Positions 22,946 to 33,174 are shown, numbered from the stretch's first letter. The stretch is 64,000 nucleotides of DNA from Halalkalibacter nanhaiisediminis (GCF_007830185.1 NZ_VLKZ01000006.1:1-64000); one strand, 5' to 3'. Translations and numbers: made by a program. The notes: generated by a model from the letters alone, not told the origin.

Positions 22946-23731
22946 TTAAATTTGAGCGTGCTTATTCATTTGTTGGATTGCTGCTTTTTCTAGACGTGAG
23001 ACTTGTGCTTGTGAAATGCCAATTTCATCAGCAACCTCCATTTGCGTTTTCCCTTGAAAGAATCTCATATTAAGAATCATCTTTTCACGGTCATTTAATC
23101 GAATCATTGCTTCCTTTAAGGCAATTTCTTCAACCCAATTGACATCTTTATTTCGCTCATCACTAATTTGATCCATAACAAAGATTGGATCCCCACCGTC
23201 GTTATAAATCGGTTCAAATAAAGATACAGGGTCTTGAATAGCATCAAGCGCGAAAACAACATCCTCTTTCGGAATATCCAATACTTTTGCGATTTCTTGA
23301 ACAGTTGGTTCTTTTTCTCGTTTCTTTTCCGCCATAAGTTGATCACGAACTTGCAAAGCTTTATATGCAATATCTCGTAAGGAGCGAGAAACCCGAATTG
23401 GATTATTATCTCGCAAATAGCGTCGGATCTCACCAATAATCATCGGTACGGCATATGTAGAGAACTTTACATTTTGCCCCAAATCAAAATTATCAATCGA
23501 TTTCATTAAACCAATACAACCTACTTGAAACAGGTCATCAACAAATTCTCCACGATTATTAAATCGTTGAATGACGCTAAGAACGAGACGCAAATTACCA
23601 TTGACAAGCGTCTCCCTTGCACTTGTTTCACCACTTTGTAATCTCTCGAATAACTGACGCATTTCTGTGTTCTTCAAGACAGGTAATTTTGATGTATCCA
23701 CACCGCAGATTTCTACTTTGTTTCGTGTCAA
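22946..23731 (-). CDS. sigG: Sporulation sigma factor sigma-G
   Basis: Late forespore sigma factor. 261 residues, near-identical in layout to B. subtilis SigG: anti-sigma/activation N-terminus RNKVEICGVDTSKLPVLKN, region 2 (LFQVGCIGLMKSIDNFD, KFSTYAVPMIIGEIRRYLRD), region 3 and region 4 HTH (GKTQMEVADEIGISQAQVSRLEK). The start is TTG 23731, seven bases after AGGAGG; the frame is open 32 codons further upstream but through the leader hairpins. Located 140 bases after sigE. Confidence 0.95.
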   Translation of the reverse strand: MTRNKVEICGVDTSKLPVLKNTEMRQLFERLQSGETSARETLVNGNLRLVLSVIQRFNNRGEFVDDLFQVGCIGLMKSIDNFDLGQNVKFSTYAVPMIIGEIRRYLRDNNPIRVSRSLRDIAYKALQVRDQLMAEKKREKEPTVQEIAKVLDIPKEDVVFALDAIQDPVSLFEPIYNDGGDPIFVMDQISDERNKDVNWVEEIALKEAMIRLNDREKMILNMRFFQGKTQMEVADEIGISQAQVSRLEKAAIQQMNKHAQI

Positions 23732-23767
23732 TTCTTTCCCTCCTATCGCGGGAGATGATGTCTTGTA

Positions 23768-23796
23768 AAGTATCTCCTTTGCAGGGGGAAATATGC
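23768..23796 (-). promoter_or_regulatory. Possible sigma-F promoter of sigG
   Basis: Minus-strand GCATA (23792-23796), 14-base gap, GGAGATACTT (23768-23777). Compared with the sigma-F pattern (GHATA, about 15, GGNNANAHTR) it is one base short in spacing and mismatched at the last position. Sigma-F control of sigG is established in B. subtilis; this placement is an inference. Confidence 0.4.
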
Positions 23797-23837
23797 ACGA
23801 GCCTTGTCGCAAAAAATCGATCAACAAGGCTCGTGCA
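23794..23837 (-). repeat. 14-bp inverted repeat in the sigE-sigG intergenic region
   Basis: Perfect arms 23794-23807 and 23824-23837 with a 16-base loop and no following U run, so it is not a standard terminator. It is just upstream of sigG and overlaps the candidate -35 box. It could limit read-through from the spoIIG operon or mask translation. Confidence 0.75.
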
Positions 23838-23870
23838 CGTCATGACAACGAAAATTTATATGAACTTTTT

Positions 23871-24584
23871 TTAAACCATTTTATTGAATTCTTTTTGCAA
23901 TCGTTTAATAATTCTTTTCTCTAACCGAGAGATATAGGACTGCGAAATTCCAAGCAAATCCGCTACATCTTTTTGCGTTTTTTCTTCTCCACCAGCTAGT
24001 CCAAAACGAAGCTCCATAATTTGTTTTTCACGATCATTTAGTGTATAAAGAGCTTTCACTAACAGCTTACGATCAACTTTTTCTTCAATTCCCTTTGTTA
24101 TTATGTCTTCCTCTGTACCTAAGACATCTGATAGAAGCAATTCGTTGCCATCCCAATCAATATTTAGCGGTTCATCAAAGGATACTTCTGAACGTGTTTT
24201 ATTATTTCGTCTAAGATACATTAAAATTTCATTTTCAATACATCTTGAAGCATAAGTAGCTAATTTAATTTTTTTCTCAGGATTAAACGTGTTCACTGCC
24301 TTTATAAGTCCGATGGTACCAATGCTGATTAAATCTTCAATATTAATACCCGTGTTCTCAAACTTCCGAGCAATATAGACAACTAACCTTAAGTTGCGCT
24401 CAATTAACATGGATCTTACTGCTTTATCACCAGAAGGCAGTTTTTTTAAAAGAACCGCTTCTTCTTCTTTTGAAAGAGGAGGAGGCAATGCTTCACTTCC
24501 TCCTATGTAATAAATTTCATCCGCTTTCATTCCGAGTCGATACATCATTTTATACCATAATAATGTCGCTTTTAGCTTGAACAT
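23871..24584 (-). CDS. sigE: Pro-sigma-E, mother-cell sporulation sigma factor
   Basis: About 237 residues. The amphipathic pro-sequence ([25 protein letters not shown]) precedes the conserved [15 protein letters not shown]; SpoIIGA should cleave in or next to this junction. Core regions 2 ([34 protein letters not shown]) and 4 ([22 protein letters not shown]) match SigE closely. ATG 24584 is chosen since AGGAGG lies six bases upstream. It follows spoIIGA by 14 bases, forming the spoIIG operon. Confidence 0.96.
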   Translation of the reverse strand: MFKLKATLLWYKMMYRLGMKADEIYYIGGSEALPPPLSKEEEAVLLKKLPSGDKAVRSMLIERNLRLVVYIARKFENTGINIEDLISIGTIGLIKAVNTFNPEKKIKLATYASRCIENEILMYLRRNNKTRSEVSFDEPLNIDWDGNELLLSDVLGTEEDIITKGIEEKVDRKLLVKALYTLNDREKQIMELRFGLAGGEEKTQKDVADLLGISQSYISRLEKRIIKRLQKEFNKMV

Positions 24585-24598
24585 GTTGTGCCTCCTAG

Positions 24599-25531
24599 TC
24601 ATAGAATTATACTAGCTTTTTGAGTTGTTCCACCAAGCACTAGCTTCGGATGTACAATACTTCTAAACACTCCATCAGCCGACAATTCTCTATCCTGTAA
24701 ACCTAAAATGACGTTCGTTGTCTCATAACGATTCTCTTGTTGATAGATCACAATGCTATCAGGCCTAATACCACTTAAAAACGGAGTAGACTGGCCTATG
24801 ACACGATAAGGGATAATACATGCTCGCTCAACTAAACGTTCATCCGCATGTTCTTCTGAAGCTCCTTCATGAAATGTCATAATATGTTCGACAGCTTGTT
24901 GATTAAAATAAGGATATAAAAGCTTCGCCTCAATAATCATAACTGGCTTTTTTGAAATTGGGTCAGTTAATTGATTCCCACTATCGACTAACCCTCTTGT
25001 TTTAAACGTGTATCCAGCAACAGTAATATCAACGTCAACAAGCTGGTCATATTGGACTTGTTTCCACTCCATTGTTTCAAAACGCTTCTTCGAAAACCAC
25101 CAAATAAGAGGAAAACCGATTATAACAAACACCCAACTTATGCCACTGCCAAAATAACCTTTATTCGACACAGTCATTCCATTCAGAATGCCTACATCTG
25201 TCTGCCAGAAATAATGGAGAGCAAATAATCCGCCTCCTGTCATAAAAGTAACAAAGTAGAACATAAGTAAACCTTGTAAATAGTAACTCATCCGTCTAAA
25301 ACCAAACGCAATCCATACAATAATGGCAGAGTATAACAATTTCACCCAAGGTTGATAAAAAAGTGATGCATAGGAGCTAAAAAGAAAAAAAACAATTAAA
25401 GATGCAAATAAAGCGCCTAAGATCATACGAACATGTTGAAAACGCCTTTTTAACACAATTGCTGTTAAAGCAAGAAGCAAATAGTCAATACAAAGGTTCA
25501 AAAACCAAATTACATCGATATATAAGGTCAT
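24599..25531 (-). CDS. spoIIGA: SpoIIGA, pro-sigma-E processing aspartic protease
   Basis: 310 residues: five hydrophobic segments in the first half (membrane) and a C-terminal protease domain with the catalytic DSG motif in [12 protein letters not shown], equivalent to the B. subtilis active aspartate. It acts in the septal membrane after a signal from the forespore. I use ATG 25531 ([11 protein letters not shown]), the family N-terminus; an ATG seven codons earlier is also possible and neither has a strong ribosome-binding site. The sequence upstream is AT-rich with possible degenerate Spo0A boxes that I cannot call. Confidence 0.93.
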   Translation of the reverse strand: MTLYIDVIWFLNLCIDYLLLALTAIVLKRRFQHVRMILGALFASLIVFFLFSSYASLFYQPWVKLLYSAIIVWIAFGFRRMSYYLQGLLMFYFVTFMTGGGLFALHYFWQTDVGILNGMTVSNKGYFGSGISWVFVIIGFPLIWWFSKKRFETMEWKQVQYDQLVDVDITVAGYTFKTRGLVDSGNQLTDPISKKPVMIIEAKLLYPYFNQQAVEHIMTFHEGASEEHADERLVERACIIPYRVIGQSTPFLSGIRPDSIVIYQQENRYETTNVILGLQDRELSADGVFRSIVHPKLVLGGTTQKASIIL

Positions 25532-25690
25532 ATTTGGTCTCACACCATCCATTGATTTGAAACAAGTATATATCAGATTCTATTAAGAAGTCTGTCGCTT
25601 CATGACAAAGGTAAACTGGTTATTTTAAGAGATTATTAGAAATATTGTCACTCTTTTAATCTAGGAAATAATTGCCGGAAATAATTGCAC

Positions 25691-25730
25691 AAAAAAAACA
25701 TGCCTTTTACTTAATGAGTAAAAGACATGT
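25691..25730 (-). terminator. Intrinsic terminator after ftsZ
   Basis: Stem 25698-25711 with 25717-25730 (one mismatch) followed by eight T on the minus strand. It separates ftsAZ from spoIIGA. Confidence 0.88.
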
Positions 25731-25746
25731 TCCAAATGTAATAACC

Positions 25747-26880
25747 TTAACGATTACGGTTTCGTCTATTTCTTAAAAATGTTGGAATATCAAGCGTATC
25801 TGTTGGTTCTGAAGTTTGCTGAACTGGTTGAGCTGGTTGAGCAAACCGATTTTCTTTTGGTTGTTCTTCTTGAACAGGAGCTTGATTTTTTATTGATTTT
25901 TGAGTTGAACGTTGTGTTTTTGTTTCTGTATCATCAAAGCCAGTTGCAATGACTGTGACAACAATCTCGTCTTTAAGGTTCTCATTAATGACTGAACCGA
26001 AAATCATATTCACTTCCGCATCAGATGCAGCTGAAACAATTTCTGCTGCTTCATGAACTTCGTATAAAGATAAGTTAGAACCACCTGTAATATTCATAAG
26101 CACGCCTTGGGCACCATCAACAGATGTTTCAAGTAATGGACTGGAAATCGCTTTTTTCGCTGCCTCTGCCGCACGATTTTCTCCTGTAGCAATTCCGATA
26201 CCCATTAATGCTGAACCTTTTTCACTCATAATCGTCTTTACATCAGCGAAGTCTAAGTTAATCAATCCAGGAACAGCAATTAAATCTGAAATACCTTGTA
26301 CACCTTGACGTAATACATTATCTGCTTCTCTAAACGCTTCAAGCATTGGTGTGTTCTTATCTACAATTTCTAATAAACGATCATTTGGAATGACGATTAG
26401 TGTATCAACTTTTTCTTTTAATGCAGCAATACCTGAAGCTGCTTGAGTCGCACGTTTACGACCTTCAAATGTAAATGGACGCGTAACAACGCCTACTGTT
26501 AGTGCACCGAGTTCCTTTGCGACCTCAGCGATAACTGGCGCGGCACCTGTCCCTGTACCTCCGCCCATTCCTGCAGTGATGAAAACCATATCTGCACCTT
26601 GTAAAACTTCTTCAAGCTGCTCTCTGCTTTCCTCAGCTGCTTTTTTTCCTATATCAGGATTCGCACCTGCTCCGAGTCCTCGAGTTAGTTTCCCTCCAAG
26701 TTGAAGCTTTGCTTCAGCTTTCGAAAGATGGAGAGCTTGTGCATCCGTATTAACAGCAATAAACTCCACACCTTGTAAACCATTTTCGATCATTCGATTC
26801 ACAGCATTACTACCGCCGCCGCCAACACCTATTACTTTAATTTGCGCTAATTGATCCATATCCATTTCGAACTCTAACAT
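25747..26880 (-). CDS. ftsZ: Cell division GTPase FtsZ
   Basis: Tubulin homologue forming the Z ring. 377 residues; GTP-binding signature [11 protein letters not shown]-terminal [19 protein letters not shown]7-loop region [11 protein letters not shown], a Gln/Pro-rich linker (about 318-365) and the conserved C-terminal peptide [12 protein letters not shown] that binds FtsA and SepF. Follows ftsA by about 40 bases. Confidence 0.98.
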   Translation of the reverse strand: MLEFEMDMDQLAQIKVIGVGGGGSNAVNRMIENGLQGVEFIAVNTDAQALHLSKAEAKLQLGGKLTRGLGAGANPDIGKKAAEESREQLEEVLQGADMVFITAGMGGGTGTGAAPVIAEVAKELGALTVGVVTRPFTFEGRKRATQAASGIAALKEKVDTLIVIPNDRLLEIVDKNTPMLEAFREADNVLRQGVQGISDLIAVPGLINLDFADVKTIMSEKGSALMGIGIATGENRAAEAAKKAISSPLLETSVDGAQGVLMNITGGSNLSLYEVHEAAEIVSAASDAEVNMIFGSVINENLKDEIVVTVIATGFDDTETKTQRSTQKSIKNQAPVQEEQPKENRFAQPAQPVQQTSEPTDTLDIPTFLRNRRNRNR

Positions 26881-26919
26881 GTAAGGTCCCCCTAATCAGA
26901 CTGTATACCCATCTCATAA

Positions 26920-28200
26920 CTATTCAAAAAAGACTTTAAACCAGTTTTTCACTTTTCCTTTTGTTTTCGGCTTTTCATCAGAACGATTTGCAGAATTGTC
27001 ATTTCGTTCCCGCTTTGGTTCAGAAGAGGCATCAGCTGAACTAACAGAAGCAGCCACTTCTTTCCCTTGCACTTTAACATTTTTATAAGCAAATTGGATA
27101 AGTCCTACACCTGTTGTGTACTGTGGCTCTCTCACTCCTAAATAATCTGGAATAGCCACTCGAACATTTCCTTGTAAGAGCTCACTTGCTAATTCTAACA
27201 CACCTGGGATCATTACTGTTCCACCAGTTAATACATACCCACTTGGAAAATCGCGATAACCTAAACGATTGACCTCTCTGTAAATCAACTCAAACATTTC
27301 CTCCACCCTAGGCTCAATGATATGAGCAAGCTCATATTGAGAGCATTCATCGGCCTCTGCTCGACCAATTGTTGCAATGTTAAAACGCTCTTCCTCTGAA
27401 GCATCATCAATATATGAATGACCATGCTTGAGCTTGATTCGTTCTGCTTCTTCTGAAGATATACGCAAGCCAATTGCAATATCATTTGTAATATGCTCTC
27501 CACCAACAGGTAAGACTGAAGTCGCTTGTAATGTCCCTTGCTCAAATACGGAAATCGTCACCGATCCTCCTCCAATATCAACCAAACAAACACCCAAACT
27601 TTTCTCATCTTTTGAGATGGCTACAGATCCAGTTGCTAAGGGTTGTAAACAAATATCTGCAATTTGTAAACCCGCTCTCTCAACACATCGAAGGAGATTA
27701 TGTAGAATGGTTTTTGACCCAGTGATTATCATACCTTCCATCTCAAGTCTTACACCAATCATACCACGAGGGTCATTAATTTCATCAAGACCATCGACGA
27801 TGAATTGTTTCGGTATCACATCAATAATTTCCCGTTCAGGTGGAATCGAAACCACTTGTGCCGCATCAATGACTCTTTTAATATCCTCATCGCCTATTTC
27901 TCTATCAGAGCTTGAAACTGCAACCACACCATGACAAGGCTGAAGCTGAACGTGATTCCCATTAATCCCAACAATCACTTGCTTAATGGAAAGACCTACC
28001 ATCCGTTCAGCTTGATCCACCGCTCTTCGAATCGACTGAACGGTCTCGTCTATATCTACAATAGAGCCTTTCTTTATTCCATCAGACTTGGCATTCCCAA
28101 CTCCGATAATATTCATCGTTCCATTTGACATTTCTCCAATTATCACTCTGACATTGGATGTACCGATGTCTAAACTTACGTAAATCTCATTGCTGTTCAA
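26920..28200 (-). CDS. ftsA: Cell division protein FtsA
   Basis: Actin-like membrane tether of FtsZ. About 426 residues; phosphate-1 motif VSLDIGTSNVRVIIGEM at the N-terminus, phosphate-2 CLVDIGGGSVTISVFEQG, and an amphipathic C-terminal helix KVKNWFKVFFE. The start is TTG 28200, about eight bases after AGGAGG and at the family start position; upstream ATGs lie within or before the ribosome-binding site. A sigma-H-type promoter lies about 50 bases upstream. Confidence 0.96.
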   Translation of the reverse strand: MNSNEIYVSLDIGTSNVRVIIGEMSNGTMNIIGVGNAKSDGIKKGSIVDIDETVQSIRRAVDQAERMVGLSIKQVIVGINGNHVQLQPCHGVVAVSSSDREIGDEDIKRVIDAAQVVSIPPEREIIDVIPKQFIVDGLDEINDPRGMIGVRLEMEGMIITGSKTILHNLLRCVERAGLQIADICLQPLATGSVAISKDEKSLGVCLVDIGGGSVTISVFEQGTLQATSVLPVGGEHITNDIAIGLRISSEEAERIKLKHGHSYIDDASEEERFNIATIGRAEADECSQYELAHIIEPRVEEMFELIYREVNRLGYRDFPSGYVLTGGTVMIPGVLELASELLQGNVRVAIPDYLGVREPQYTTGVGLIQFAYKNVKVQGKEVAASVSSADASSEPKRERNDNSANRSDEKPKTKGKVKNWFKVFFE

Positions 28201-28244
28201 TCTATGGCACCTCCTCATGTAATCAATCATGTTTCGTCGATTTT

Positions 28245-28267
28245 ATTCACCACAAATTTCATTTCCT
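28245..28267 (-). promoter_or_regulatory. Possible sigma-H promoter of ftsAZ
   Basis: Minus-strand AGGAAAT (28261-28267), 12 bases, then GAAT (28245-28248, in GGTGAAT). This fits the sigma-H pattern AGGAWWT-N12-GAAT. B. subtilis ftsAZ has a sigma-H promoter at the equivalent place, used at the onset of sporulation. Confidence 0.55.
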
Positions 28268-28400
28268 AAAATCATCTAAACTTTACTCAATTTCATAGAT
28301 ACTAGACTAATTCAACACGGAACTCTGTTTTCCTTTTAAAATCACTGATTTTCTTATTTTTTTGTTTTCATTGTTAGCTAATTTCGATCCACTTCATTTC

Positions 28401-28757
28401 TTAACTGTTATTATGATGTTTCGTTTGCCATTTCGTTAGCAACATTCGACGAATCACTGCAATATTGTTAAACAAACGAACTCCAAAAGCAAAGATTGCT
28501 GCTAAATATAAGTCTACACCAAGATGCACACCTAGAAAAGCCAAACCTGCAGCTAATAGAATATTAAAGAAAAACCCTGTAACAAAGACATTTGAGTCAA
28601 ACGTCTCTTGTAAATAAGCCCGTATCCCTCCAAACAATGTGTCTAAAGCCGCAAGTACAGCAATCGACAAATAACTTGTATATTCGGCAGGGACTCGAAA
28701 TTCGGTCATAAGTCCTAATAAAATCCCTATTAACAGTCCTATTATTGGTAACCACAT
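28401..28757 (-). CDS. sbp: Small basic protein Sbp (DUF1290)
   Basis: 118 residues, three to four hydrophobic segments, basic C-terminus. The DUF1290 signature ALDTLFGGIRAYLQETFDSNVFVTGFFFN is clear. A conserved neighbour of ftsA in Gram-positive spore formers; molecular role unknown. Seven bases after ylxX. Confidence 0.9.
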   Translation of the reverse strand: MWLPIIGLLIGILLGLMTEFRVPAEYTSYLSIAVLAALDTLFGGIRAYLQETFDSNVFVTGFFFNILLAAGLAFLGVHLGVDLYLAAIFAFGVRLFNNIAVIRRMLLTKWQTKHHNNS

Positions 28758-28764
28758 ATTTTGA

Positions 28765-29472
28765 TTACCCCTCCTTCACTTCTTCCATATAGCGTACACG
28801 TGGTGTTTGGTCGTAAGCTGGCAATTCCAATTCATCGACCAGCTCGAACGAAATTGAAAATCCATCTAATTCAAAGAACTCAACCGACTCTGATACAACC
28901 ATTTGATTTTGGAGAGTCTCAGCCTTTTCAGAAAGAACTTTCACTTGGATTGGAAGCGGAGGCAGTCGACGGCTATTTAAATGGGTAATTTGATTTACAT
29001 CACGAAAAGCTGAAGTTGAAATAATCCGCTCATCTCCCACAGCAATGTCGTCAGCACCATAAATGTTTAATTCATTTACTAAATAGCGAAATACATCAGC
29101 AGGAGGCGTTCTTCTCACTTGCCCAAAGAATTGATCATTATAAATCGAATCAATCGTAATGACTAATCCTTCACCAGCTTTTTCTTCCAGACCAGCCTCC
29201 ATTCTCAGCTCTTCTATTTGCTTTGTTAGCACAACAGATATGTCGTCTTCGCGACTGTCAATTGTCTGTTCATATTGCGCAAGTACGGTCTGTACTTTTT
29301 CAATTTCAGCATTTAATTGCTGTCTTCGTTCTTGCTCTGCTACTAACTCTCTTCGTAACTCTCGAATATCTCGCGTATCACTAATGACAGGTTCTTGAGT
29401 TGTGTGAAATTGAATCGCTAACATAAAACCAATCACAAATGTAATAAATGTAAAAATCCACTTCTTATCCAT
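28765..29472 (-). CDS. ylxX: YlxX, DUF881 membrane-anchored protein
   Basis: 235 residues: one N-terminal membrane anchor (about 6-23), a coiled coil (about 38-95) and a C-terminal DUF881 domain with GLVITIDSI and NELNIYGADDIAVGDERIIS. Paralogue of the preceding ylxW. The pair lies between divIB and sbp, as in B. subtilis. The function is unknown; the topology suggests an extracytoplasmic domain at the division site. Confidence 0.9.
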   Translation of the reverse strand: MDKKWIFTFITFVIGFMLAIQFHTTQEPVISDTRDIRELRRELVAEQERRQQLNAEIEKVQTVLAQYEQTIDSREDDISVVLTKQIEELRMEAGLEEKAGEGLVITIDSIYNDQFFGQVRRTPPADVFRYLVNELNIYGADDIAVGDERIISTSAFRDVNQITHLNSRRLPPLPIQVKVLSEKAETLQNQMVVSESVEFFELDGFSISFELVDELELPAYDQTPRVRYMEEVKEG

Positions 29473-29476
29473 ACAA

Positions 29477-30193
29477 TCACCCTGTCTCTGCCAAATGAGG
29501 GTCTAGTAAAATCGATTCTTTTTTCTGTATACGTACACTGATTTCATCATTCAAAAGCTGATCTTTAACACCGCCATATAAAGATAATGCAGCTTCTAAG
29601 TGATCAGAATCACCAATAGCCGTTATAACAAACGGTGCAGAAGATGTATTTCCATCAACACTAATGACAGGACCTACACACTGAATGTACGATTGATAAG
29701 TAAGGCGATAGCCATTAATCGCAATGGCTTCAGCTCCAGCAACGAATAATTCGTGTACGACACTTTGAATATGAAACTCATGAACAATATAATTATTTGG
29801 ATTAGCTCCGTCTGGTAGATAAGAGGCATCTTCCAATGACACTTCTATTCCAGGTCCCTTCACTTGGACTTGTCCAACAATTTTTCTTAGCCGCTCCAGA
29901 TCCTCGAGCAAATTCTGTGTCTTCACCTCTTGTTCTGCATCAATTGAAGCTAAGCTATTCTCAAGCTCCCTTAGCTGAGCCTGATAAAGTCGCAAATCAT
30001 CTTGTAACTCTCGATTAGCTGATTGTTCCAAAATCATTTGATTTCTTAATTCATCTTCATACTCCCACTGACGCTCAAAACCAGGCATAAGCGTTGCGCG
30101 ACTTTCATTCGTCAATTCGTAACTAAGCGCTAAGATAAACCCCGTTACAAGCAAGACGAAGGATAGAATGATATGTTTACCCTTCACCTTCAC
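29477..30193 (-). CDS. ylxW: YlxW, DUF881 membrane-anchored protein
   Basis: About 238 residues, same architecture as ylxX: N-terminal anchor (IILSFVLLVTGFILALSY), coiled coil, DUF881 domain (GPGIEVSLEDASYLPDG, ELFVAGAEAIAINGYRLT). I prefer GTG 30193, nine bases after AGGAGG; this makes a 17-base overlap with divIB. An ATG at 30217 is an alternative but would place the ribosome-binding site inside the coding sequence. Confidence 0.86.
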   Translation of the reverse strand: MKVKGKHIILSFVLLVTGFILALSYELTNESRATLMPGFERQWEYEDELRNQMILEQSANRELQDDLRLYQAQLRELENSLASIDAEQEVKTQNLLEDLERLRKIVGQVQVKGPGIEVSLEDASYLPDGANPNNYIVHEFHIQSVVHELFVAGAEAIAINGYRLTYQSYIQCVGPVISVDGNTSSAPFVITAIGDSDHLEAALSLYGGVKDQLLNDEISVRIQKKESILLDPHLAETG

Positions 30194-30959
30194 TGTTATC
30201 TTCCTCCTCCTCACCATTAAACTCCTCAAAATAAGGACTCATTCTCATATGAAGAATCCCTTCTTTACGGTCTTCCAGCTCTCTCGCAATTGATGGATAA
30301 GGAGCCATATTTTCAGAAAATCCTTTTATTGACGTGTGAACTTCCACTCCATCAGTCATGAACAAAATGATCGATAAAGGATCACTCTCGGTCGGTTCAT
30401 AAAAAATTTCTGAGATTCTCTCGATTAAATGATTGGGTACTTTTTGTAATTCTGCTGATAATTCAGCTAACGCATCACCCTCATTAAAATCGATTAATAA
30501 CGGAGCATCAGAAGGAAACTGATGACGTGGTAATTCATTTAAATATTGACCCGTTTCAAGTATGGGATAATACTTATCATCACGATACAAATAGCCAATT
30601 CTTGCGTGTTCTTCAATGATTAAATGAATGGTACTTGGCAACCGTCGTTCAATCGTTACTTCTGCAATTTCACTATGGTTTAATAATCGACTTTTAATTT
30701 CTTCTCGGTTAATATTCCATATACTCATACCGTCATTCATTTGACTATATTTAATCACTTCTTCTTCTGACAAAAAGTGAGTTCCGCTAACAGTAATATT
30801 TCTTACGTGACTTAATGGGGATTGAAAATAAACCATAAGTAAGAGTAACAAGAAAAAGAAAGATAAAAAAAACAGCAAACGCCGATTAGCACGCTGTTTA
30901 CGCTGATCTTTTAGCGACGGTATTCTCTCATGTATTGTAACAACCTTGTCCTTGCTCAT
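30177..30959 (-). CDS. divIB: Cell division protein DivIB (FtsQ)
   Basis: 260 residues: cytoplasmic basic tail, one membrane helix (about 27-46), POTRA domain starting HVRNITVSGTHFLSEEEV, then the FtsQ/DivIB beta domain and a very acidic tail. Stabilises the FtsL-DivIC-PBP2B complex. A 140-base gap after murB and overlap with ylxW. GGGGGAG precedes ATG 30959. Confidence 0.95.
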   Translation of the reverse strand: MSKDKVVTIHERIPSLKDQRKQRANRRLLFFLSFFFLLLLLMVYFQSPLSHVRNITVSGTHFLSEEEVIKYSQMNDGMSIWNINREEIKSRLLNHSEIAEVTIERRLPSTIHLIIEEHARIGYLYRDDKYYPILETGQYLNELPRHQFPSDAPLLIDFNEGDALAELSAELQKVPNHLIERISEIFYEPTESDPLSIILFMTDGVEVHTSIKGFSENMAPYPSIARELEDRKEGILHMRMSPYFEEFNGEEEEDNSEGEG

Positions 30960-31100
30960 AGTTACTCCCCCGGCAAATATTCTAGATAAGACAACTTAAA
31001 AATAAGATTGCCCACGTTCATGTAGGTTCGCCACAACCTCATGTTGCGAGCAATTAATTTGATATGATTGTAGCATATTCCATAAAAGAATAGAGGTGTA

Positions 31101-32018
31101 TTAAATGTTTTCGTTCGTCCTACCTATCATTTCAACTTCTGCTTCCATATCTACATTGTATTTCTCTTTTATCGTCTCTTTCACGTGAGAAATTAAATCA
31201 ATGACATCTTGAGCTTTTGCATGATCAATATTTACAATAAAGTTTGCATGCATCAGCGAAATTTGCGCCCCACCGATTTGATAGCCTTTTAGACCAGCTG
31301 TTTCAATCAACTTTCCAGCATGGTTAGGTAAAGGATTACGAAATACACTCCCACAAGTTGGATACTTCCAAGGCTGCGATTCACGACGATAATCCTTGTT
31401 TGCTTGCATATGAGAGACAATCTCTTCTTTTTGCCCTCGCTTTAATTGAAATATCGCCTCTACACAAATCCCTTCTTCTTTCTGTAATCGTGAAGTACGA
31501 TAAGAGAATTCCATATCTTTTGCTGAAATCCATTCTAATCGTCCATTAGGATAAAGGACAAGTGCTTCTTTTAAAATGTTGGATATATCTGAACCATGGG
31601 CTCCTGCATTCATAAAAACAGCGCCTCCTACAGACCCAGGTATACCTCCAGCAAACTCTAATCCTGATAGTCCTTCACGGCTTATGACTGTTGCTAGCTT
31701 GATCAGTGGATACCCTCCGCCTACCCGAACGATCTCATCTTTTATCTCAAGGTCGTCGATTCCTTTTCCTAATTTAATGACAGCTCCTTCAATTCCACCA
31801 TCTGCCACTAATAAATTTGAACCTCTACCGATTACTCTCCAAGGCACTTGATATAGATCAATCAATTCCATCACACGTTTTAAATCTTCAACACTACTTG
31901 GTTCGAGCAGAACATCTGCTGGGCCCCCAATTTTCCACGTTGTATGATTAGAAAGAGGTTCGTTTTCTTTTATGATCCCTACTTTTTCTTTCTTCATTGC
32001 TTCAATAAATTGTTTCAT
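31101..32018 (-). CDS. murB: UDP-N-acetylenolpyruvoylglucosamine reductase
   Basis: NADPH and FAD enzyme that makes UDP-MurNAc. 305 residues; FAD-binding [35 protein letters not shown], and the catalytic-Ser motif of type II Mur[11 protein letters not shown] use ATG 32018, seven bases after GAGGGA; a TTG 27 bases upstream is weaker. Follows murG by 67 bases. Confidence 0.95.
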   Translation of the reverse strand: MKQFIEAMKKEKVGIIKENEPLSNHTTWKIGGPADVLLEPSSVEDLKRVMELIDLYQVPWRVIGRGSNLLVADGGIEGAVIKLGKGIDDLEIKDEIVRVGGGYPLIKLATVISREGLSGLEFAGGIPGSVGGAVFMNAGAHGSDISNILKEALVLYPNGRLEWISAKDMEFSYRTSRLQKEEGICVEAIFQLKRGQKEEIVSHMQANKDYRRESQPWKYPTCGSVFRNPLPNHAGKLIETAGLKGYQIGGAQISLMHANFIVNIDHAKAQDVIDLISHVKETIKEKYNVDMEAEVEMIGRTNENI

Positions 32019-32085
32019 ACTATCTTCCCTCATTTCATCCTTCAAACTACTCTATATTCTTTTTCTATTTTATACTTATGCCCAT

Positions 32086-33174
32086 TTAGCGTGAAACATC
32101 TTTAAGCACTTGATAAAGATTCAAAGCTGCTTTAGGAACACCCAATTCCTTAGCAGATTTTTTCATTTCTTCCCATTTCTCCTCAACAGAAAAAATTCGA
32201 TCAATTTCTTCAAGCAATGTTTGACCTGACATTTCTTGTTCTCGCAGAACGAGTGCTGCCCCGTTTACACGCAGAGCTTCAGCATTTTTTTCTTGATGAT
32301 TATTTGTCACGTAAGGACTCGGTATCAAAATACTCGGTAGACCAAGTGCTGTTATCTCTGCAAGAGTTGTTGCTCCTGCTCGAGCGACAATCAAATCAAC
32401 TGCTGCCAAAACGTCAGGCATATTGTGTATGAACGGCTTAATAATGACATTATTTGGCTTCTGGTCCTTTACAGCCTCCATAACAGCATCATAATGAACA
32501 GCTCCAGTCACATACACAACTTGATAATGTTTTTTTCCAAATTCACTTATGACTGAATGAAATGCCTCGTTTATCGGACGTGCTCCTCTACTGCCCCCGA
32601 CAATAAGAACCGTCTTCTTCATCGGATCAAGATTAAGTGACTGCTTACCTGCTTTAGAGTTTACGTGTAACACTTCTGATGCACGTGGATTTCCTGTAAA
32701 GACAACCTTCTGTTCAGGAAAATAACGCTTCGCCTCCTCAAAGCAAATAGCGACTCGATCCACATACTGACTTAGAAATTTATTCGTTAGTCCAGGAACA
32801 CTATTTTGTTCATGTACGACTGTCGGAATCTTTAACTTAGCAGCCGCATATACAACTGGTCCACAAACATATCCACCTGTACCTATTACAACATCAGGCT
32901 TAAAAGAATTAAGCAGTTTTTTTGCACGAGCCGTTCCTTTGAAGAAGCGAATGATTGTTTTCACATTCTCGACTGATAGCTTACGTTTAAAACCTGAAAT
33001 ATCAATGGTTTCAAATGGAATACCTTCCCTTGGAATAATATCACTTTCAAGACCGCGTTTTGTCCCTATATACAAAATCTCCGCACTTGGATCTTGCTGT
33101 TTAATCTCTTTAATTAACGATAAGGCGGGATAAATATGGCCGCCTGTTCCACCACCACTAACAACTACTCTCAT
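32086..33174 (-). CDS. murG: Lipid II synthase: undecaprenyl-PP-MurNAc-pentapeptide GlcNAc transferase
   Basis: Adds GlcNAc to lipid I at the inner face of the membrane. 362 residues, GT-B fold. G-loops [14 protein letters not shown] at the N-terminus and [14 protein letters not shown] near residue 192; donor-site motif GAxTLAEI as [21 protein letters not shown]. Sits between spoVE and murB with a terminator upstream (33327-33355), so it likely has its own promoter in the 180-base gap. Confidence 0.97.
   Translation of the reverse strand: MRVVVSGGGTGGHIYPALSLIKEIKQQDPSAEILYIGTKRGLESDIIPREGIPFETIDISGFKRKLSVENVKTIIRFFKGTARAKKLLNSFKPDVVIGTGGYVCGPVVYAAAKLKIPTVVHEQNSVPGLTNKFLSQYVDRVAICFEEAKRYFPEQKVVFTGNPRASEVLHVNSKAGKQSLNLDPMKKTVLIVGGSRGARPINEAFHSVISEFGKKHYQVVYVTGAVHYDAVMEAVKDQKPNNVIIKPFIHNMPDVLAAVDLIVARAGATTLAEITALGLPSILIPSPYVTNNHQEKNAEALRVNGAALVLREQEMSGQTLLEEIDRIFSVEEKWEEMKKSAKELGVPKAALNLYQVLKDVSR

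Noticed and set aside
25553-25660. Spo0A boxes and a sigma-A promoter with long spacer before spoIIGA
   Set aside because: TTGTCAT and TGTCGCT are only loosely like TGTCGAA; I cannot place boxes and -10 with confidence.
27428-27934. Long plus-strand ORF inside ftsA (168 codons) and similar ones inside pyrP, murG and ftsZ
   Set aside because: They are antisense shadows of strongly conserved genes, without ribosome-binding sites or family features.
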